64,000 nucleotides of DNA. Origin: Terasakiispira papahanaumokuakeensis. Lineage in GTDB: Bacteria > Pseudomonadota > Gammaproteobacteria > Pseudomonadales > Halomonadaceae. The stretch lies in contig NZ_MDTQ01000001.1 of assembly GCF_001709345.1 (NCBI RefSeq), forward strand, positions 558,001 through 622,000. Reading direction: 5' to 3'. Positions 26,641-36,170 of the stretch are shown here, one piece after another. Numbering within the stretch: position 1 is the stretch's first letter; each line of letters begins with the position of its first letter. The notes below the pieces were generated by a model, which was not told where the DNA came from, ran no database searches, and worked only from the letters and a program-made list of their open reading frames with translations. Made by a program: the position numbers and the translations under genes.

Positions 26641-27638
26641 TGCAAAGTTGGCAAAAGGTGCAATGCGGGGTGCTGCTGAGCATAAGCATTGCAGTGATGG
26701 CGGGGTGTAGCGCTTCTTCACCCTATCGTGATCGGGCAGAAGATTATCGCCACGCCGAGCCCTCACACTATGAATTGCCGCCTATTCCAGGGCAGCGGGA
26801 TCAAATGCCGATTCCTCAAGGGAGTACACAGGGCTATACCGGTGATGAGTTTATCGCCCCTCGTCCTGAGTCAATGCAGACTGGGGTGGCAGAGCGTCCG
26901 CCGGTTGAATTGCGTAAAGATAATCAAGGGCCCTGGCTGTGGGTCAATACTGGTCCGGCTAAGGTTTGGCCCGCATTGCAGCGTTTTGCTGAAGAGAAAA
27001 ATCTGGATGTGGTGTATACCAACCCGCGTAGCGGTGAATTGATGGTGCGGGCTGATGTAGGCGGTACGCCGGCCCAGCGTTTCAGTTTGCGCCAAGGGGT
27101 TGGGCGTCAGACCTCTGAAGTTCGGATCGTTTCCATGAGCAGTGGTCAGGCCTTGCCTTTTTCTGAGTTTGATCGCGAACGCATGATGGCGCTGGAACAG
27201 TATTTACTGGTCACTCAACAGCAGCAAAATGGTCGTGTATCACTGGCGGCTCAAAATCTAGATGATGGTGATCAGGTGCGCTGGGTTGACCGGGATGGTC
27301 GACGTCTGCTGGTGCTTGATTTCGCCTTTGACCGGAGTTGGGGGGAGCTGCAGAACCTCTTGAGCAATGGCTTTGATGAAGATGCGCAGCGCCTAGATGA
27401 TCAGGATCGCAGCCAGGGGATTTTCTATATCCATTATTTGGCGCGGGCTGAACGTGATAGCGGCTTCTGGAGCTGGCTGTTTGGCAGTGATAATGCGGAT
27501 AAAGCGAAAGCTTATCGCTTGGTCTTGACCCCTTCAGGTGATATGACTGAACTGCATGTCGAGGATGCGTCGGGTCAGCCTGCTGATATTCAGGTTGAGC
27601 AGGAGCTGTTGGACTGGATTCGACGTCAGCTGACTTGA
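26640..27638 (+). CDS. bamC: Outer-membrane assembly lipoprotein BamC
   Basis: The 332-residue lipoprotein has a hydrophobic signal ending in VMAGC, so C23 is lipidated. An unstructured Pro/Gln/Arg-rich stretch (about 24-85) follows, the region that in E. coli BamC wraps around BamD. Two helix-grip domains (about 95-200 and 215-330) complete the protein. BamC is an accessory of the BAM complex that inserts beta-barrel proteins. Identification rests on this layout and the dapA-bamC order; sequence conservation in this family is low. Translation is coupled to dapA. Confidence 0.9.
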   Translation: MQSWQKVQCGVLLSISIAVMAGCSASSPYRDRAEDYRHAEPSHYELPPIPGQRDQMPIPQGSTQGYTGDEFIAPRPESMQTGVAERPPVELRKDNQGPWLWVNTGPAKVWPALQRFAEEKNLDVVYTNPRSGELMVRADVGGTPAQRFSLRQGVGRQTSEVRIVSMSSGQALPFSEFDRERMMALEQYLLVTQQQQNGRVSLAAQNLDDGDQVRWVDRDGRRLLVLDFAFDRSWGELQNLLSNGFDEDAQRLDDQDRSQGIFYIHYLARAERDSGFWSWLFGSDNADKAKAYRLVLTPSGDMTELHVEDASGQPADIQVEQELLDWIRRQLT

Positions 27639-27639
27639 T

Positions 27640-28428
27640 ATGACACAAGCGTTACGTTTTGCATCCTTGGGGTCGGGCAGTAAAGGCAATGCGACGCTGG
27701 TCAGTGCAGGGCAAACCCATATCTTGATTGATAATGGGTTTGCCCTACGGGATCTGACTCAGCGGCTGGCCCGTTTTGAGCTGACCCCAGATGATCTTAA
27801 TGCCGTCTTGGTCACTCATGAACATGGTGATCATGTCGGTGGCGTTGGCCCCCTAATTCGGCGACACCGGCTGCCAGTGCATATGACGTATGGCACCCGT
27901 TTGGCGGCTCAAAGGCGATTAGGTCAGCTACCTCATTGGCAGATGTTGACCCCTGAAATCCCAGTGACGATCGGAGATTTGGAAGTCCTCCCGGTGACGG
28001 TACCCCACGATGCGCGTGAGCCGTGCCAGTTTCGTTTGACCGATGGTCAGTATCAGCTCGGGATCTTAACCGATCTCGGCTCGGTGACTGCTCATGTTGT
28101 GACGACTTTTCAGCATTGCGACAGCTTGGTGTTGGAAGCGAATCATGATCCTCAGATGTTGGCGCAAGGGCCTTATCCGCCTAGTTTAAAAGCGCGTGTT
28201 GCCGGTGATTATGGCCATTTGAGCAATCAGCAAGCGGCTGAGTTTTTACAGCACATCGAGACCGGCCATCTCCAGCATTTGGTGGCCTCGCATATCAGTG
28301 AACAGAATAATCAGGCGGCATTGGCCGGGCGTGTACTGGCCGAAGCACTGAACTGTACCGAGGATTGGATTACGCTGGCTGATCAGCAGCAGGGCTTTGG
28401 CTGGCGTGCTTGCCTTCCTCGTGGTTGA
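27640..28428 (+). CDS. Metallo-beta-lactamase-fold hydrolase (YycJ/WalJ-like)
   Basis: The 262-residue hydrolase carries SLGSGSKGNATLV near the start and the metal motif THEHGDHVGG (HxHxDH), plus further ligands in LEANHD and ASHISEQNN. These are the hallmarks of YycJ-type MBL proteins, which in some bacteria are 5'-3' exonucleases. The ATG comes two bases after the bamC TGA. The gene sits between bamC and purC, a typical position in Pseudomonadales and Oceanospirillales. A terminator hairpin lies before purC. Confidence 0.88.
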   Translation: MTQALRFASLGSGSKGNATLVSAGQTHILIDNGFALRDLTQRLARFELTPDDLNAVLVTHEHGDHVGGVGPLIRRHRLPVHMTYGTRLAAQRRLGQLPHWQMLTPEIPVTIGDLEVLPVTVPHDAREPCQFRLTDGQYQLGILTDLGSVTAHVVTTFQHCDSLVLEANHDPQMLAQGPYPPSLKARVAGDYGHLSNQQAAEFLQHIETGHLQHLVASHISEQNNQAALAGRVLAEALNCTEDWITLADQQQGFGWRACLPRG

Positions 28429-28520
28429 TTGATGAACGGGGGCAATGCGCTGATTGTCAATCCAGTGTACTGATTTCTATCGGCGTTTCTCGGCTGGCTC
28501 TGATATGATATTGACTGCTT

Positions 28521-28555
28521 AGCCAGCCTCTTTTCGGAGGCTGGCTTTCTTCCTT
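28521..28555 (+). terminator. Terminator between the MBL gene and purC
   Basis: AGCCAGCCTC (28521-28530) and GAGGCTGGCT (28537-28546) form a perfect 10-bp stem followed by a T-rich stretch. It ends just 48 bases before the purC start, so it could also act as a leader attenuator. Confidence 0.85.
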
Positions 28556-28602
28556 CTTTCTTTGAAATACTTTGACTACGACATTTGCACTTGGAGATCC
28601 CC

Positions 28603-29316
28603 ATGGAAAAACGTGAAGAACTGTATGCTGGCAAGGCCAAATCGGTCTTCACCACTGATGATCCTGACTATCTCGTATTGCATTTTCGCGATGATACCAG
28701 TGCCTTCGACGGTAAAAAGAAAGAGCAGTTGGCACGAAAAGGTCAGGTCAACAACCGCTTCAATGCGTTTATTATGGAAAAATTGAAAGCGGCAGGGGTT
28801 CCTACTCACTTCGAGCGTTTACTGAATGATCGTGAAGCTTTGGTCAAAAAGCTCGACATGATTCCAGTTGAATGTGTCGTACGTAATATCAGTGCAGGCA
28901 GTTTATGTCGTCGTCTGGGGGTTGAAGAAGGGTTGACGCTAACGCCCTCTACGTTTGAGTTATTTCTCAAGAATGATGCCCAGGGCGATCCGATGATTAA
29001 CGAATCGCTGGCGGAGACTTTTGGTTGGGCCACGCCTGAGCAGTTGGCTCAGATGAAGACGCTGACTTATCAAGTGAATGATGTGCTCAAGCAGTTGTTC
29101 CTGGATGGCGGCATGTTATTGGTGGACTACAAGCTGGAGTTCGGGGTCTTTAAAGGCGAAATCGTATTGGGCGATGAGTTCAGCCCGGATGGTTGTCGTT
29201 TATGGGATAGCGAAACCCGTGAAAAAATGGATAAAGACCGTTTCCGTCAAGGCTTGGGGGGGGTGATCGAGGCCTATGAAGAAGTCGGTCGTCGTCTCGG
29301 TATCGAATTTGATTGA
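28603..29316 (+). CDS. purC: SAICAR synthase (phosphoribosylaminoimidazole-succinocarboxamide synthase)
   Basis: The 237-residue purine-biosynthesis enzyme joins CAIR and aspartate using ATP. It matches the short bacterial form from [16 protein letters not shown] to the C-terminus. Conserved stretches include [16 protein letters not shown], the [12 protein letters not shown] segment and [11 protein letters not shown]. The start at 28603 follows TTGGAGAT; the six-residue longer frame is not needed. It is transcribed alone and closed by a strong terminator. Confidence 0.97.
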   Translation: MEKREELYAGKAKSVFTTDDPDYLVLHFRDDTSAFDGKKKEQLARKGQVNNRFNAFIMEKLKAAGVPTHFERLLNDREALVKKLDMIPVECVVRNISAGSLCRRLGVEEGLTLTPSTFELFLKNDAQGDPMINESLAETFGWATPEQLAQMKTLTYQVNDVLKQLFLDGGMLLVDYKLEFGVFKGEIVLGDEFSPDGCRLWDSETREKMDKDRFRQGLGGVIEAYEEVGRRLGIEFD

Positions 29317-29371
29317 TATCACGGCCGTTTTTCGCCGGTGATGACTGTTGATGTGAGCGCCGAGACTTTTG

Positions 29372-29401
29372 AAAAAGGGGCCTGATGAGGGCCCCTTTTT
29401 T
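29372..29401 (+). terminator. Rho-independent terminator of purC
   Basis: AAAAAGGGGCC (29372-29382) pairs with GGCCCCTTTTT (starting 29390). Flanking A and T runs make it effective in both directions, toward the convergent chemoreceptor gene as well. Confidence 0.92.
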
Positions 29402-29474
29402 ATCGTGTTTATCGTGCTATTGAACTCAATGCGTATAGCTTAAGCCTCAGTATTGATATTCAAAACCTCAATAA

Positions 29475-31091
29475 TTAGATCTGAAACCTCGATACTTGTT
29501 GCTTCAGCCCTTGTGCCATCTGAGTCAGGGACTCGATCGCACTACTGGTTTGGTTCGCGCTAGCTGCCGATTGAACGGATAAATCGCGAATATTGACCAG
29601 GCTTCTATCCACTTCTCGTGCGACCTGCGCTTGCTCTTCTGAGGCGCTGGCGATGACGAGGTTGCGTTCGTTAATGCCGCTAATGGCCAGTGCAATGGTT
29701 TGTAGCGCTTCTTCTGCTTGTTCGGCTGCGGCGAGTGTTTTTTGGACTCGCGAATTACTGTCACGCATCGCTTCGACAGCATCCTGTGTGCCATTTTGAA
29801 TGCTGCTGATGATTTGCTCGATTTCTGTCGTGGAATCCTGGGTCCGTTGTGCCAAAGCTCTGACTTCGTCAGCCACAACGGCAAAGCCGCGCCCTTGTTC
29901 TCCTGCTCGGGCGGCTTCAATGGCCGCGTTTAAAGCCAGCAAGTTGGTCTGCTCTGAAATCTTACGAATCACATCCAACACGGTACTGATACTCTGCGCT
30001 TTTTCGGCCAGATCCTCCATGCTCGTCGAGGTTTGGCTCATATTAGTGACCAACTCCTTGATTTCTCGCGCGGTGTTCTGCACTTCCGTACGGCCATGAT
30101 GCGCTGTTTTTTCTGATTCTTGTGAGGCTTCAGAGGTTGATGTCGCATTGTTCGCCACTTCTTCGACTGCCGTGGTCATTTCGGTGATTGCAGTAGCGGC
30201 TTGCTCCACTTCGTCACTCTGCTGGTGCAAGTTGCGGGTACTTTCGTCTGTTGCGCTCTGTAATTGCGTTGATGCTGTGGCCAATTGCGAGCTGGTTTCT
30301 AGAATTTGCTGAATGACTTGGCGAAGTGCTTTTTGCATATGCGTGATGGCATTCAATAGCTGAGCGGGTTCATCTTTACCTTCGACGGTGATCTCTTGGG
30401 TTAAATCGCCTTGAGCAATGCGCTCAGCGGCCATTAGGGCTGCCTGAATGGGTTGTGTGAGACTACGAGTAATCAGTATGGCCAATAAAATAGTCAGTAA
30501 CGACGAGGCCACGATTAATAGAGCGACCGCTATCTTAGCATTTTCATATTGTTGACCCGCTTTTGCCGATGACTTGGCAGCACCTTGATGGTTTAAGTCT
30601 TTTAAGCGGGCTAGATCATCCGTCATCTGATCACCGGTACGGTTGATCGCATTCTCATTGGCTGGGTCCGCGGGTTGGCCATTGGCTCTTCGCTCAATCA
30701 TTTGGCTTCGCGCTTGCAGGTATTCTTGTAATTCTGCTTCTAAGCTCTGGTAGACATTACGTTCTTCGCTGGATGAAATTAATGCTTGGTATTTTTTTTG
30801 GCTGTTTTGAAGGTCTTCGACCAGTTGAGGCCCCTCTGACAGAATGCCTTTGACTTCCTCCGCGCTGTCCGCCCCCATCACTTTAACGGTATGGACCCGT
30901 AGCGTTAGCATATGCTCGGTCACGTTACCTAGCTGATAAATGCTCTCCATCCAGTTTTTTTCAATCTCTTCGGCACTGGCGCGCACATTGGAGATTTGCT
31001 GGAGTGCAAACAGGCTGGTGATGATCATAAGGATAAGAATGATGCTGAAGCTGAGCGTGGTTCTAACCCCAATATTAAGTTTTCTTAGCAT
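29475..31091 (-). CDS. Methyl-accepting chemotaxis protein
   Basis: The 538-residue receptor has a first transmembrane helix (about 10-30), a periplasmic four-helix-type sensor of about 155 residues, and a second helix ([19 protein letters not shown]). A HAMP domain and a signalling domain with the [18 protein letters not shown] tip follow. The start at 31091 follows AAGG and puts the basic residues MLRKLNIG directly before the first helix. A longer frame from 31154 is less likely. There is no CheR-binding tail. The ligand is unknown, and there are no chemotaxis-kinase genes nearby. Confidence 0.92.
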   Translation of the reverse strand: MLRKLNIGVRTTLSFSIILILMIITSLFALQQISNVRASAEEIEKNWMESIYQLGNVTEHMLTLRVHTVKVMGADSAEEVKGILSEGPQLVEDLQNSQKKYQALISSSEERNVYQSLEAELQEYLQARSQMIERRANGQPADPANENAINRTGDQMTDDLARLKDLNHQGAAKSSAKAGQQYENAKIAVALLIVASSLLTILLAILITRSLTQPIQAALMAAERIAQGDLTQEITVEGKDEPAQLLNAITHMQKALRQVIQQILETSSQLATASTQLQSATDESTRNLHQQSDEVEQAATAITEMTTAVEEVANNATSTSEASQESEKTAHHGRTEVQNTAREIKELVTNMSQTSTSMEDLAEKAQSISTVLDVIRKISEQTNLLALNAAIEAARAGEQGRGFAVVADEVRALAQRTQDSTTEIEQIISSIQNGTQDAVEAMRDSNSRVQKTLAAAEQAEEALQTIALAISGINERNLVIASASEEQAQVAREVDRSLVNIRDLSVQSAASANQTSSAIESLTQMAQGLKQQVSRFQI

Positions 31092-31329
31092 GGCCTTATG
31101 CTCATTGTTGGTAATGATCGTCCTGGCGCCGGGTGTCCCGTACCGGTTCTTCATGCAGCTTAGTTCAGAATCCAGCTTAGTTCAGACTGCCCGTCCTTGC
31201 GTTGAAATATCATCACGCCCGCTCGGGAGTAAATCGAGTGGCTGCCTGCTTCAATCACAGACATGAATCGCAGTAGAATCGGGTGAATCTCTTGGTAGGA
31301 CTCTGCCAATCAATCAGTGAGGTTTGACT

Positions 31330-32211
31330 ATGGCCATGCCTTCTCCTCAGGCGTTAAGACATCAGTTTCGAGATTTACTCAATCGTCAGACATGTTATTA
31401 CACCGCTTCTACTTTTGATCCTATGTCAGCCCGAATCGCTGCTGATCTTGGCTTTGAAGTAGGGATTTTGGGGGGATCTGTCGCTTCACTGCAGGTATTA
31501 GCGGCGCCAGATCTTGCCCTGATTACGTTATCCGAATTTGTTGAGCAGGCGACCCGTATTGGCCGTGTGGCGCGCTTACCGATTATCGCTGATGCTGACC
31601 ATGGCTATGGTAATGCCCTGAATGTCATGCGTACGGTCACTGAGCTTGAACGTGCCGGTCTTGCGGCGTTAACGATTGAAGATACGGTATTACCCGCCCG
31701 CTTTGGGCAAACACCCCCTGAGCTGATTTCGCTTGAAGAGGCTGTGGGAAAAATAGAGGCGGCTCTAGATGCGCGTATTGACCCTGCTTTTGCCATTTTG
31801 GCGCGGACCAATGCCGGGGTGCTAAGCGTCGATGACGTGGTTACGCGGGTTCAAGCCTATGAAGCTGCAGGTGCTGATGGTGTGTGTCTAGTCGGTATTC
31901 GAGATTTTAAGCATCTAGAAGCGATCAGCAGCCACCTGAGTATTCCATTGATGTTGGTGGCTTATGACAACCCCGCGCTGGCCGATCCGACCCGTTTGGC
32001 GGCCAATGGTGTTCGTGTGGTGGTCAATGGCCATGCGGCTTATTTCGCGGCGATTAAAGCCACCTATGATTGTTTGCGTGATCAGCGTGTCGCCGAAGCA
32101 GGTGATGTTGAAGCCTCTGAACTGGGCGCTTCCGCGTTATCAATGCGTTATTCGACACTGGATGAAAATCTTGAATGGGCACGGCGTTATTTGGCCATTG
32201 ATACGCCGTAA
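31330..32211 (+). CDS. Oxaloacetate decarboxylase-like enzyme of the PEP mutase/isocitrate lyase superfamily
   Basis: The 293-residue barrel protein has the superfamily metal site [16 protein letters not shown] and the [11 protein letters not shown] segment. The KKCGH loop with the catalytic cysteine of isocitrate and methylisocitrate lyases is absent. Together with the [12 protein letters not shown]-terminus this matches the Pseudomonas PA4872-type oxaloacetate decarboxylase group. It would release CO2 from oxaloacetate to give pyruvate. The ATG at 31330 follows GAGG. The gene is single, divergent from the chemoreceptor. Confidence 0.82.
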   Translation: MAMPSPQALRHQFRDLLNRQTCYYTASTFDPMSARIAADLGFEVGILGGSVASLQVLAAPDLALITLSEFVEQATRIGRVARLPIIADADHGYGNALNVMRTVTELERAGLAALTIEDTVLPARFGQTPPELISLEEAVGKIEAALDARIDPAFAILARTNAGVLSVDDVVTRVQAYEAAGADGVCLVGIRDFKHLEAISSHLSIPLMLVAYDNPALADPTRLAANGVRVVVNGHAAYFAAIKATYDCLRDQRVAEAGDVEASELGASALSMRYSTLDENLEWARRYLAIDTP

Positions 32212-32279
32212 AACGCAGCTTTACATGGGCTGTTATGGCGGAGTAGAGGGGAGGGCGACGTCCCTGTCGTTTTTTCGGG

Positions 32280-33224
32280 TTAATTCAGCGCTTGAGTCGC
32301 TCTTGGCCCGGGGGCTTCGACGCAATTACGGCCTCGCTTCTTAGCCGCATAAAGCATTTTATCCGCCAATTCAAATAAGCGGGTCATGGGTTGTTGCGCC
32401 TCCGGGATGATACTGGCTATCCCGACACTGACAGTAACGACACCGCCTACGGATGAGCGAGCATGAGGATGCTGCTGATTCACCACCATTCGTCGACAGA
32501 CTTCGGCGATTTCGACGGCCTCTTCTTGCGTTGTTTCCGGCATCAGTAAGACAAACTCTTCGCCACCATAACGTGCCAGTAAGTCTGAGGGTCTTAGGGC
32601 TGCATTATCCAAGGTTTGTGCGACTTTTTTCAGGCAGTTGTCGCCTTCGGCATGACCATAGTGATCATTAAAATCCTTGAAATGGTCAATATCGAACAAC
32701 GCCATTGAGATCGGACGTTGAGACTGTTGGGCTTGGGCCCAAGCAAGTTCGAGTGAGCGATCATACATGCGGCGGTTGGCAATGCCGGTTAAGGCATCGT
32801 GATAAGAGAGCGACTCCAGTTGCTTGTTCAGGCGTAGCAGCACATCTTCCATCTTTTTACGCTCGGAAATATCGAACATAAAGCCCACCAGGGCGACGGT
32901 TTTACCCGCCTCCCGAATGACATGCACGACATCGCGGACCCAAACATAGCCGCCATTTGCAGTGAGTGCACGGTAGTCCATCTCATGATCAATCCCGCAC
33001 TCGGATTGCGAGACACACATATTAAAGCTGTCGGCGCGTTCATTGGGGTGAATTCGATCGACCCAGTCTTGAGCTGACTGCCAGCTTTCCTGAGGCCAAC
33101 CCAGCAGTTGTTCGATTTGTGGCCCGATATATTCAAAGGCTTTAGTTTCCCAATTCATTTTCCAGGGAATGGCCTTGGTCGACTCCAGCAATGTTTTATA
33201 GAGATTATCATCTCGATCAGCCAT
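32280..33224 (-). CDS. Diguanylate cyclase with PAS sensor
   Basis: The 314-residue soluble protein has an N-terminal PAS domain of the PAS_3 type with PAC tail (about 5-130; ending FMFDISERKKMED). A GGDEF domain follows (about 145-305) whose active site is intact as GGEEF. An RPSD inhibitory site lies five residues before it, so product inhibition by c-di-GMP is expected. It synthesises c-di-GMP from GTP. The ATG at 33224 overlaps the end of the upstream cupin-like gene by eight bases, so the two are coupled. No transmembrane segment is seen, so sensing is cytoplasmic. Confidence 0.9.
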   Translation of the reverse strand: MADRDDNLYKTLLESTKAIPWKMNWETKAFEYIGPQIEQLLGWPQESWQSAQDWVDRIHPNERADSFNMCVSQSECGIDHEMDYRALTANGGYVWVRDVVHVIREAGKTVALVGFMFDISERKKMEDVLLRLNKQLESLSYHDALTGIANRRMYDRSLELAWAQAQQSQRPISMALFDIDHFKDFNDHYGHAEGDNCLKKVAQTLDNAALRPSDLLARYGGEEFVLLMPETTQEEAVEIAEVCRRMVVNQQHPHARSSVGGVVTVSVGIASIIPEAQQPMTRLFELADKMLYAAKKRGRNCVEAPGPRATQALN

Positions 33225-34098
33225 GAGATTGACCCTCTTTGTTCTCAAAGTCGTCTTGATTGTTAGGCCAATCAGGCACGACATGGTGTGCCATGGTCTT
33301 AGTCTTTTGGTTATAGATTAGGACGGTATCGGCTTGGACAAAAGCTGAGTCGGCGACCGTAATCCCATATTCACCCACCAGCGTGCCATCGCCATGAATG
33401 GTATACGCTGGGGTATAGAGCGCTTTGCCGTAAGGAATCTGGAATGCTGTGAAGTGATAGGTGTTGCCATCGCTGAGGCGCTTGCCTATGACGATATAGC
33501 CCCCGCATTGTTCATTTAGGGGGATATGAATATGGGGAAAGTTATGGGTCTCGACAAAAATACCGCCGCCCCCTTGAGGCTGCATTAGAAAGTCCTTTTT
33601 ATACTCTGGCGTATAGGTGTAGCGCATCATCACGATTTCATAATCGCGGGATTCGCAAGCCAGTACCTCATCACGGTCGATCAGCGTGAGCCCATAGTGA
33701 CGCACCGTTTCAGGGGTGGCCATCACGGTGGGAATTTGGAACGCCGGGGGGACAAGTAAGGTCCCAACACCGCCAAAAGTGTTGGCACTACCGCCATGCT
33801 CAACGCGAATATTCTGCTCCAGCGCTTGCTGAGTATTCAGCCACTGAGCTTGAACATCAACATAAGGCGTAGGTGATTGACTCGGGCTGACTGGGACCAA
33901 GGGCGTTACCTGATCTGGGTTGAAATACCATGAGGTTGTACCCTTATCAATGGTGGTGACGCATCCATTTGTGGTCATCACCGCCTCTGTTGGGTCAGTC
34001 GCAGCATAACGTGTCAGCGTCGCACTTTGCTGAAGTGCTTGATTCATCAGTGGAGATAACGCAGATAACGTCAGTGTGGACTTATCATCAGTACTCAT
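33217..34098 (-). CDS. Cupin-like protein of unknown function
   Basis: The 293-residue protein belongs to no family I recognise by name. The C-terminal half (about 150-285) looks like a cupin beta-barrel: FVETHNFPHIHIPLNE gives the first histidine cluster, and GKALYTPAYTIHGDG the second. It could therefore bind a metal and a small organic acid. The N-terminal half is rich in Thr, Pro and Gln. No signal peptide is seen. It overlaps the diguanylate cyclase gene, which suggests that its product, substrate or state feeds c-di-GMP signalling; that link is inference. Confidence 0.6.
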   Translation of the reverse strand: MSTDDKSTLTLSALSPLMNQALQQSATLTRYAATDPTEAVMTTNGCVTTIDKGTTSWYFNPDQVTPLVPVSPSQSPTPYVDVQAQWLNTQQALEQNIRVEHGGSANTFGGVGTLLVPPAFQIPTVMATPETVRHYGLTLIDRDEVLACESRDYEIVMMRYTYTPEYKKDFLMQPQGGGGIFVETHNFPHIHIPLNEQCGGYIVIGKRLSDGNTYHFTAFQIPYGKALYTPAYTIHGDGTLVGEYGITVADSAFVQADTVLIYNQKTKTMAHHVVPDWPNNQDDFENKEGQSHG

Positions 34099-34327
34099 GA
34101 GCGGTTCCTTGCGAGGGAGGGATGTTTATTATTGTCTCTTATATGTGACATATTGTGTGTCTTCTTATAGATAGCATGTTCTGAAAACCTCCGTCTAGTC
34201 ACTAAGTTGAGGGGGATGACATGACCATGCTATTGACGTGATGGAGTCACTTATAAGGCCAGACCCTTGATGTACTGTGATAAATTCATTGTATTCGCTC
34301 GCTACGTCTATTGGTTGAGGACCTTTA

Positions 34328-34957
34328 ATGAACCCGTCTCAGTATTTTTATGAACCTGCTCAAGGCCATGGCCTGCCGCACGACCCCTTTAATGCCATTG
34401 TTGGACCGCGTCCGATTGGTTGGATTTCCTCCCAGGATGCCGAAGGACATTTGAACTTGGCGCCCTATAGTTTTTTTAATGCTTTTAATTACACGCCGCC
34501 GATTATTGGATTTGCCAGTATTGGGTGGAAGGATTCGGTGCGTAATATTCAAGCAACGGGAACCTTCTGCTGGAACCTGGCGACGCGCCCCTTGGCTGAG
34601 GCGATGAACGCCAGTTGTGAAGCCGTGGATGCCGATATTGATGAGTTTGAACTGGCCGGGCTAACGCCTGAGCCTTCAAAACGTATCGCGGTGCCGCGTG
34701 TTAAAGAAAGCCCGGTGGCTTTTGAGTGCCAGCTCAGTCAGCTGATTCAACTGAATACGGCACAAGGTGAAGCCGTTGACACCTGGCTGGTGCTCGGGGA
34801 GGTTGTTGGTGTGCATATTGCAGAGCACTTATTGGTTGATGGGGTTTATCAAACGACACTCGCGGAGCCGATCTTAAGAGCAGGAGGCCCCGCTGCCTAT
34901 TATGGCATCAGTGATGCCGAGCGTTTCGAGATGTATCGCCCGGGTGTGCGGGGTTAA
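34328..34957 (+). CDS. Flavin reductase-like FMN-binding protein
   Basis: The 209-residue split-barrel protein of the flavin reductase/flavoredoxin family opens with the FMN-binding signature VGPRPIGWISSQDAEGHLNLAPYSFFNAF and continues with GWKDSVRNI and NLATRPLAEAMN. Such proteins reduce or hold FMN and often serve partner monooxygenases, but none is encoded nearby. It is read alone and divergent from the cupin-like gene. Confidence is high for the family and low for the physiological partner. Confidence 0.88.
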   Translation: MNPSQYFYEPAQGHGLPHDPFNAIVGPRPIGWISSQDAEGHLNLAPYSFFNAFNYTPPIIGFASIGWKDSVRNIQATGTFCWNLATRPLAEAMNASCEAVDADIDEFELAGLTPEPSKRIAVPRVKESPVAFECQLSQLIQLNTAQGEAVDTWLVLGEVVGVHIAEHLLVDGVYQTTLAEPILRAGGPAAYYGISDAERFEMYRPGVRG

Positions 34958-35240
34958 CCCATTGATGGATCAATGCAACAGAGTGTCATTGCAATGTGTC
35001 AGGCGTTCCTCTATAACCATCGCTTGATGGAGCACTGATCCATCATGCTGACAGGGATGTGGCCACCAGAATCACCGTTAAACCGATTCCCGCTTTGGTC
35101 CGGGTCTTTGTGATACGTAAAGCCCCTATGAGCCATGAAATACGCTCAATGCCTGTAAGTCAGATGTTCAGTGCTTTCACATTAAGTCTGTCGGATATGC
35201 TGATCGCATGAATCCGGCTCAGGGAACCGAAGGGGATAAT

Positions 35241-36050
35241 GTGAAAAAGCTGGTCTTGTTGTGTTTTGTGGTGCTACTCCAAGGGTGTGGTGGTAAGCCT
35301 TTCTATCTGACAACGGTGAGTCCGCCTGTTGAGTTAGGGGATTCGGCAGCGGTTCAGTCATCAAAATTATTGACATCAGATCATGTTGATCATGGGTGGG
35401 CTTCTATTGGCGATAAATTGCTAACGGTTGAGGAGTATGGTGCATCTCAGAAGTCTGGTCAGGAAGTGGCTGCTCATGCGCCTACACGTCGTGATTTTCC
35501 CCGTCGTGCTCACTGGTCAGGCCTTTATCGCTTTAATGTCGATCGTTTAGACTCGCTTTCAAGTACCCGCAAAATGCAGGGCCATGGCAATGTCTCTCCT
35601 GCGGTTGATAAGCTCCTCAATAAAGACTTAACTGGCCTCACTATTTTTACGACACCGGATTATTACCGGGGTGCTATCGGCGTTATTTTGGATGAACAGG
35701 GGCATGTTGCGACTGAAGAGCCCTTAATTCAGGTCACTGGGGGCAAGGCTGGACGTCGCTGGGCGATGGATTATCGCGGACCTTTCTTTGTCAGTACCGA
35801 TGCCATTTCAGGTAAGCCGACGACCTCTTGGTCATTATTTTACAGTGGCTATCGACAAGGCAGTTATGTGCTGACGTTGACTTCTCAGACCATGAATAGC
35901 CAAGGTCGTGCGCAGGCGCAACCAGAACAGACCTTGTATGTGTCTGAGCAGGATTTACGCCAGGGCACTATGGTTAAAGGGCTCTTTATCCAAGCGTTGG
36001 CGATTAACGAGCAGGGCATGCTCAAACTTAAGATTGAAGACCGCCGTTAA
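35241..36050 (+). CDS. Putative lipoprotein of unknown function
   Basis: The 269-residue protein starts at a GTG (35241) preceded by AAGGGG. From there VKKLVLLCFVVLLQGC is a lipoprotein signal with lipobox LLQGC. The mature part is mostly predicted beta structure and is followed by no recognisable domain. The upstream ATG at 35208 would add 11 residues before the signal and is less likely. It is single and closed by a terminator. Function unknown. Confidence 0.75.
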   Translation: MKKLVLLCFVVLLQGCGGKPFYLTTVSPPVELGDSAAVQSSKLLTSDHVDHGWASIGDKLLTVEEYGASQKSGQEVAAHAPTRRDFPRRAHWSGLYRFNVDRLDSLSSTRKMQGHGNVSPAVDKLLNKDLTGLTIFTTPDYYRGAIGVILDEQGHVATEEPLIQVTGGKAGRRWAMDYRGPFFVSTDAISGKPTTSWSLFYSGYRQGSYVLTLTSQTMNSQGRAQAQPEQTLYVSEQDLRQGTMVKGLFIQALAINEQGMLKLKIEDRR

Positions 36051-36069
36051 CCCGCGCTTACCGAGTCTC

Positions 36070-36097
36070 TGATCGGAAACAAGCTTTTGATCGGAAA
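36070..36097. repeat. 18-bp tandem repeat before the lipoprotein terminator
   Basis: TGATCGGAAA occurs at 36070-36079 and 36088-36097 (period 18), just after the lipoprotein stop. Confidence 0.6.
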
Positions 36098-36133
36098 AAG
36101 CCCCCATCGGTGTTTCGACCGGTGGGGGCTTTC
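36097..36133. terminator. Rho-independent terminator of the lipoprotein gene
   Basis: AAAGCCCCCATCGGT pairs with ACCGGTGGGGGCTTT (36118-36132) with one G-U pair. A and T residues flank it, so it may serve the convergent PepSY gene too. Confidence 0.85.
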
Positions 36134-36170
36134 TATTGGGATTGACGGGCGTTGTGCTAGACCTGTGTGA

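Noticed and set aside
27211-27648. 145-codon minus-strand frame opposite bamC
   Set aside because: It is entirely antisense to a well-supported gene, with low-complexity His/Pro/Ser content typical of shadow frames.
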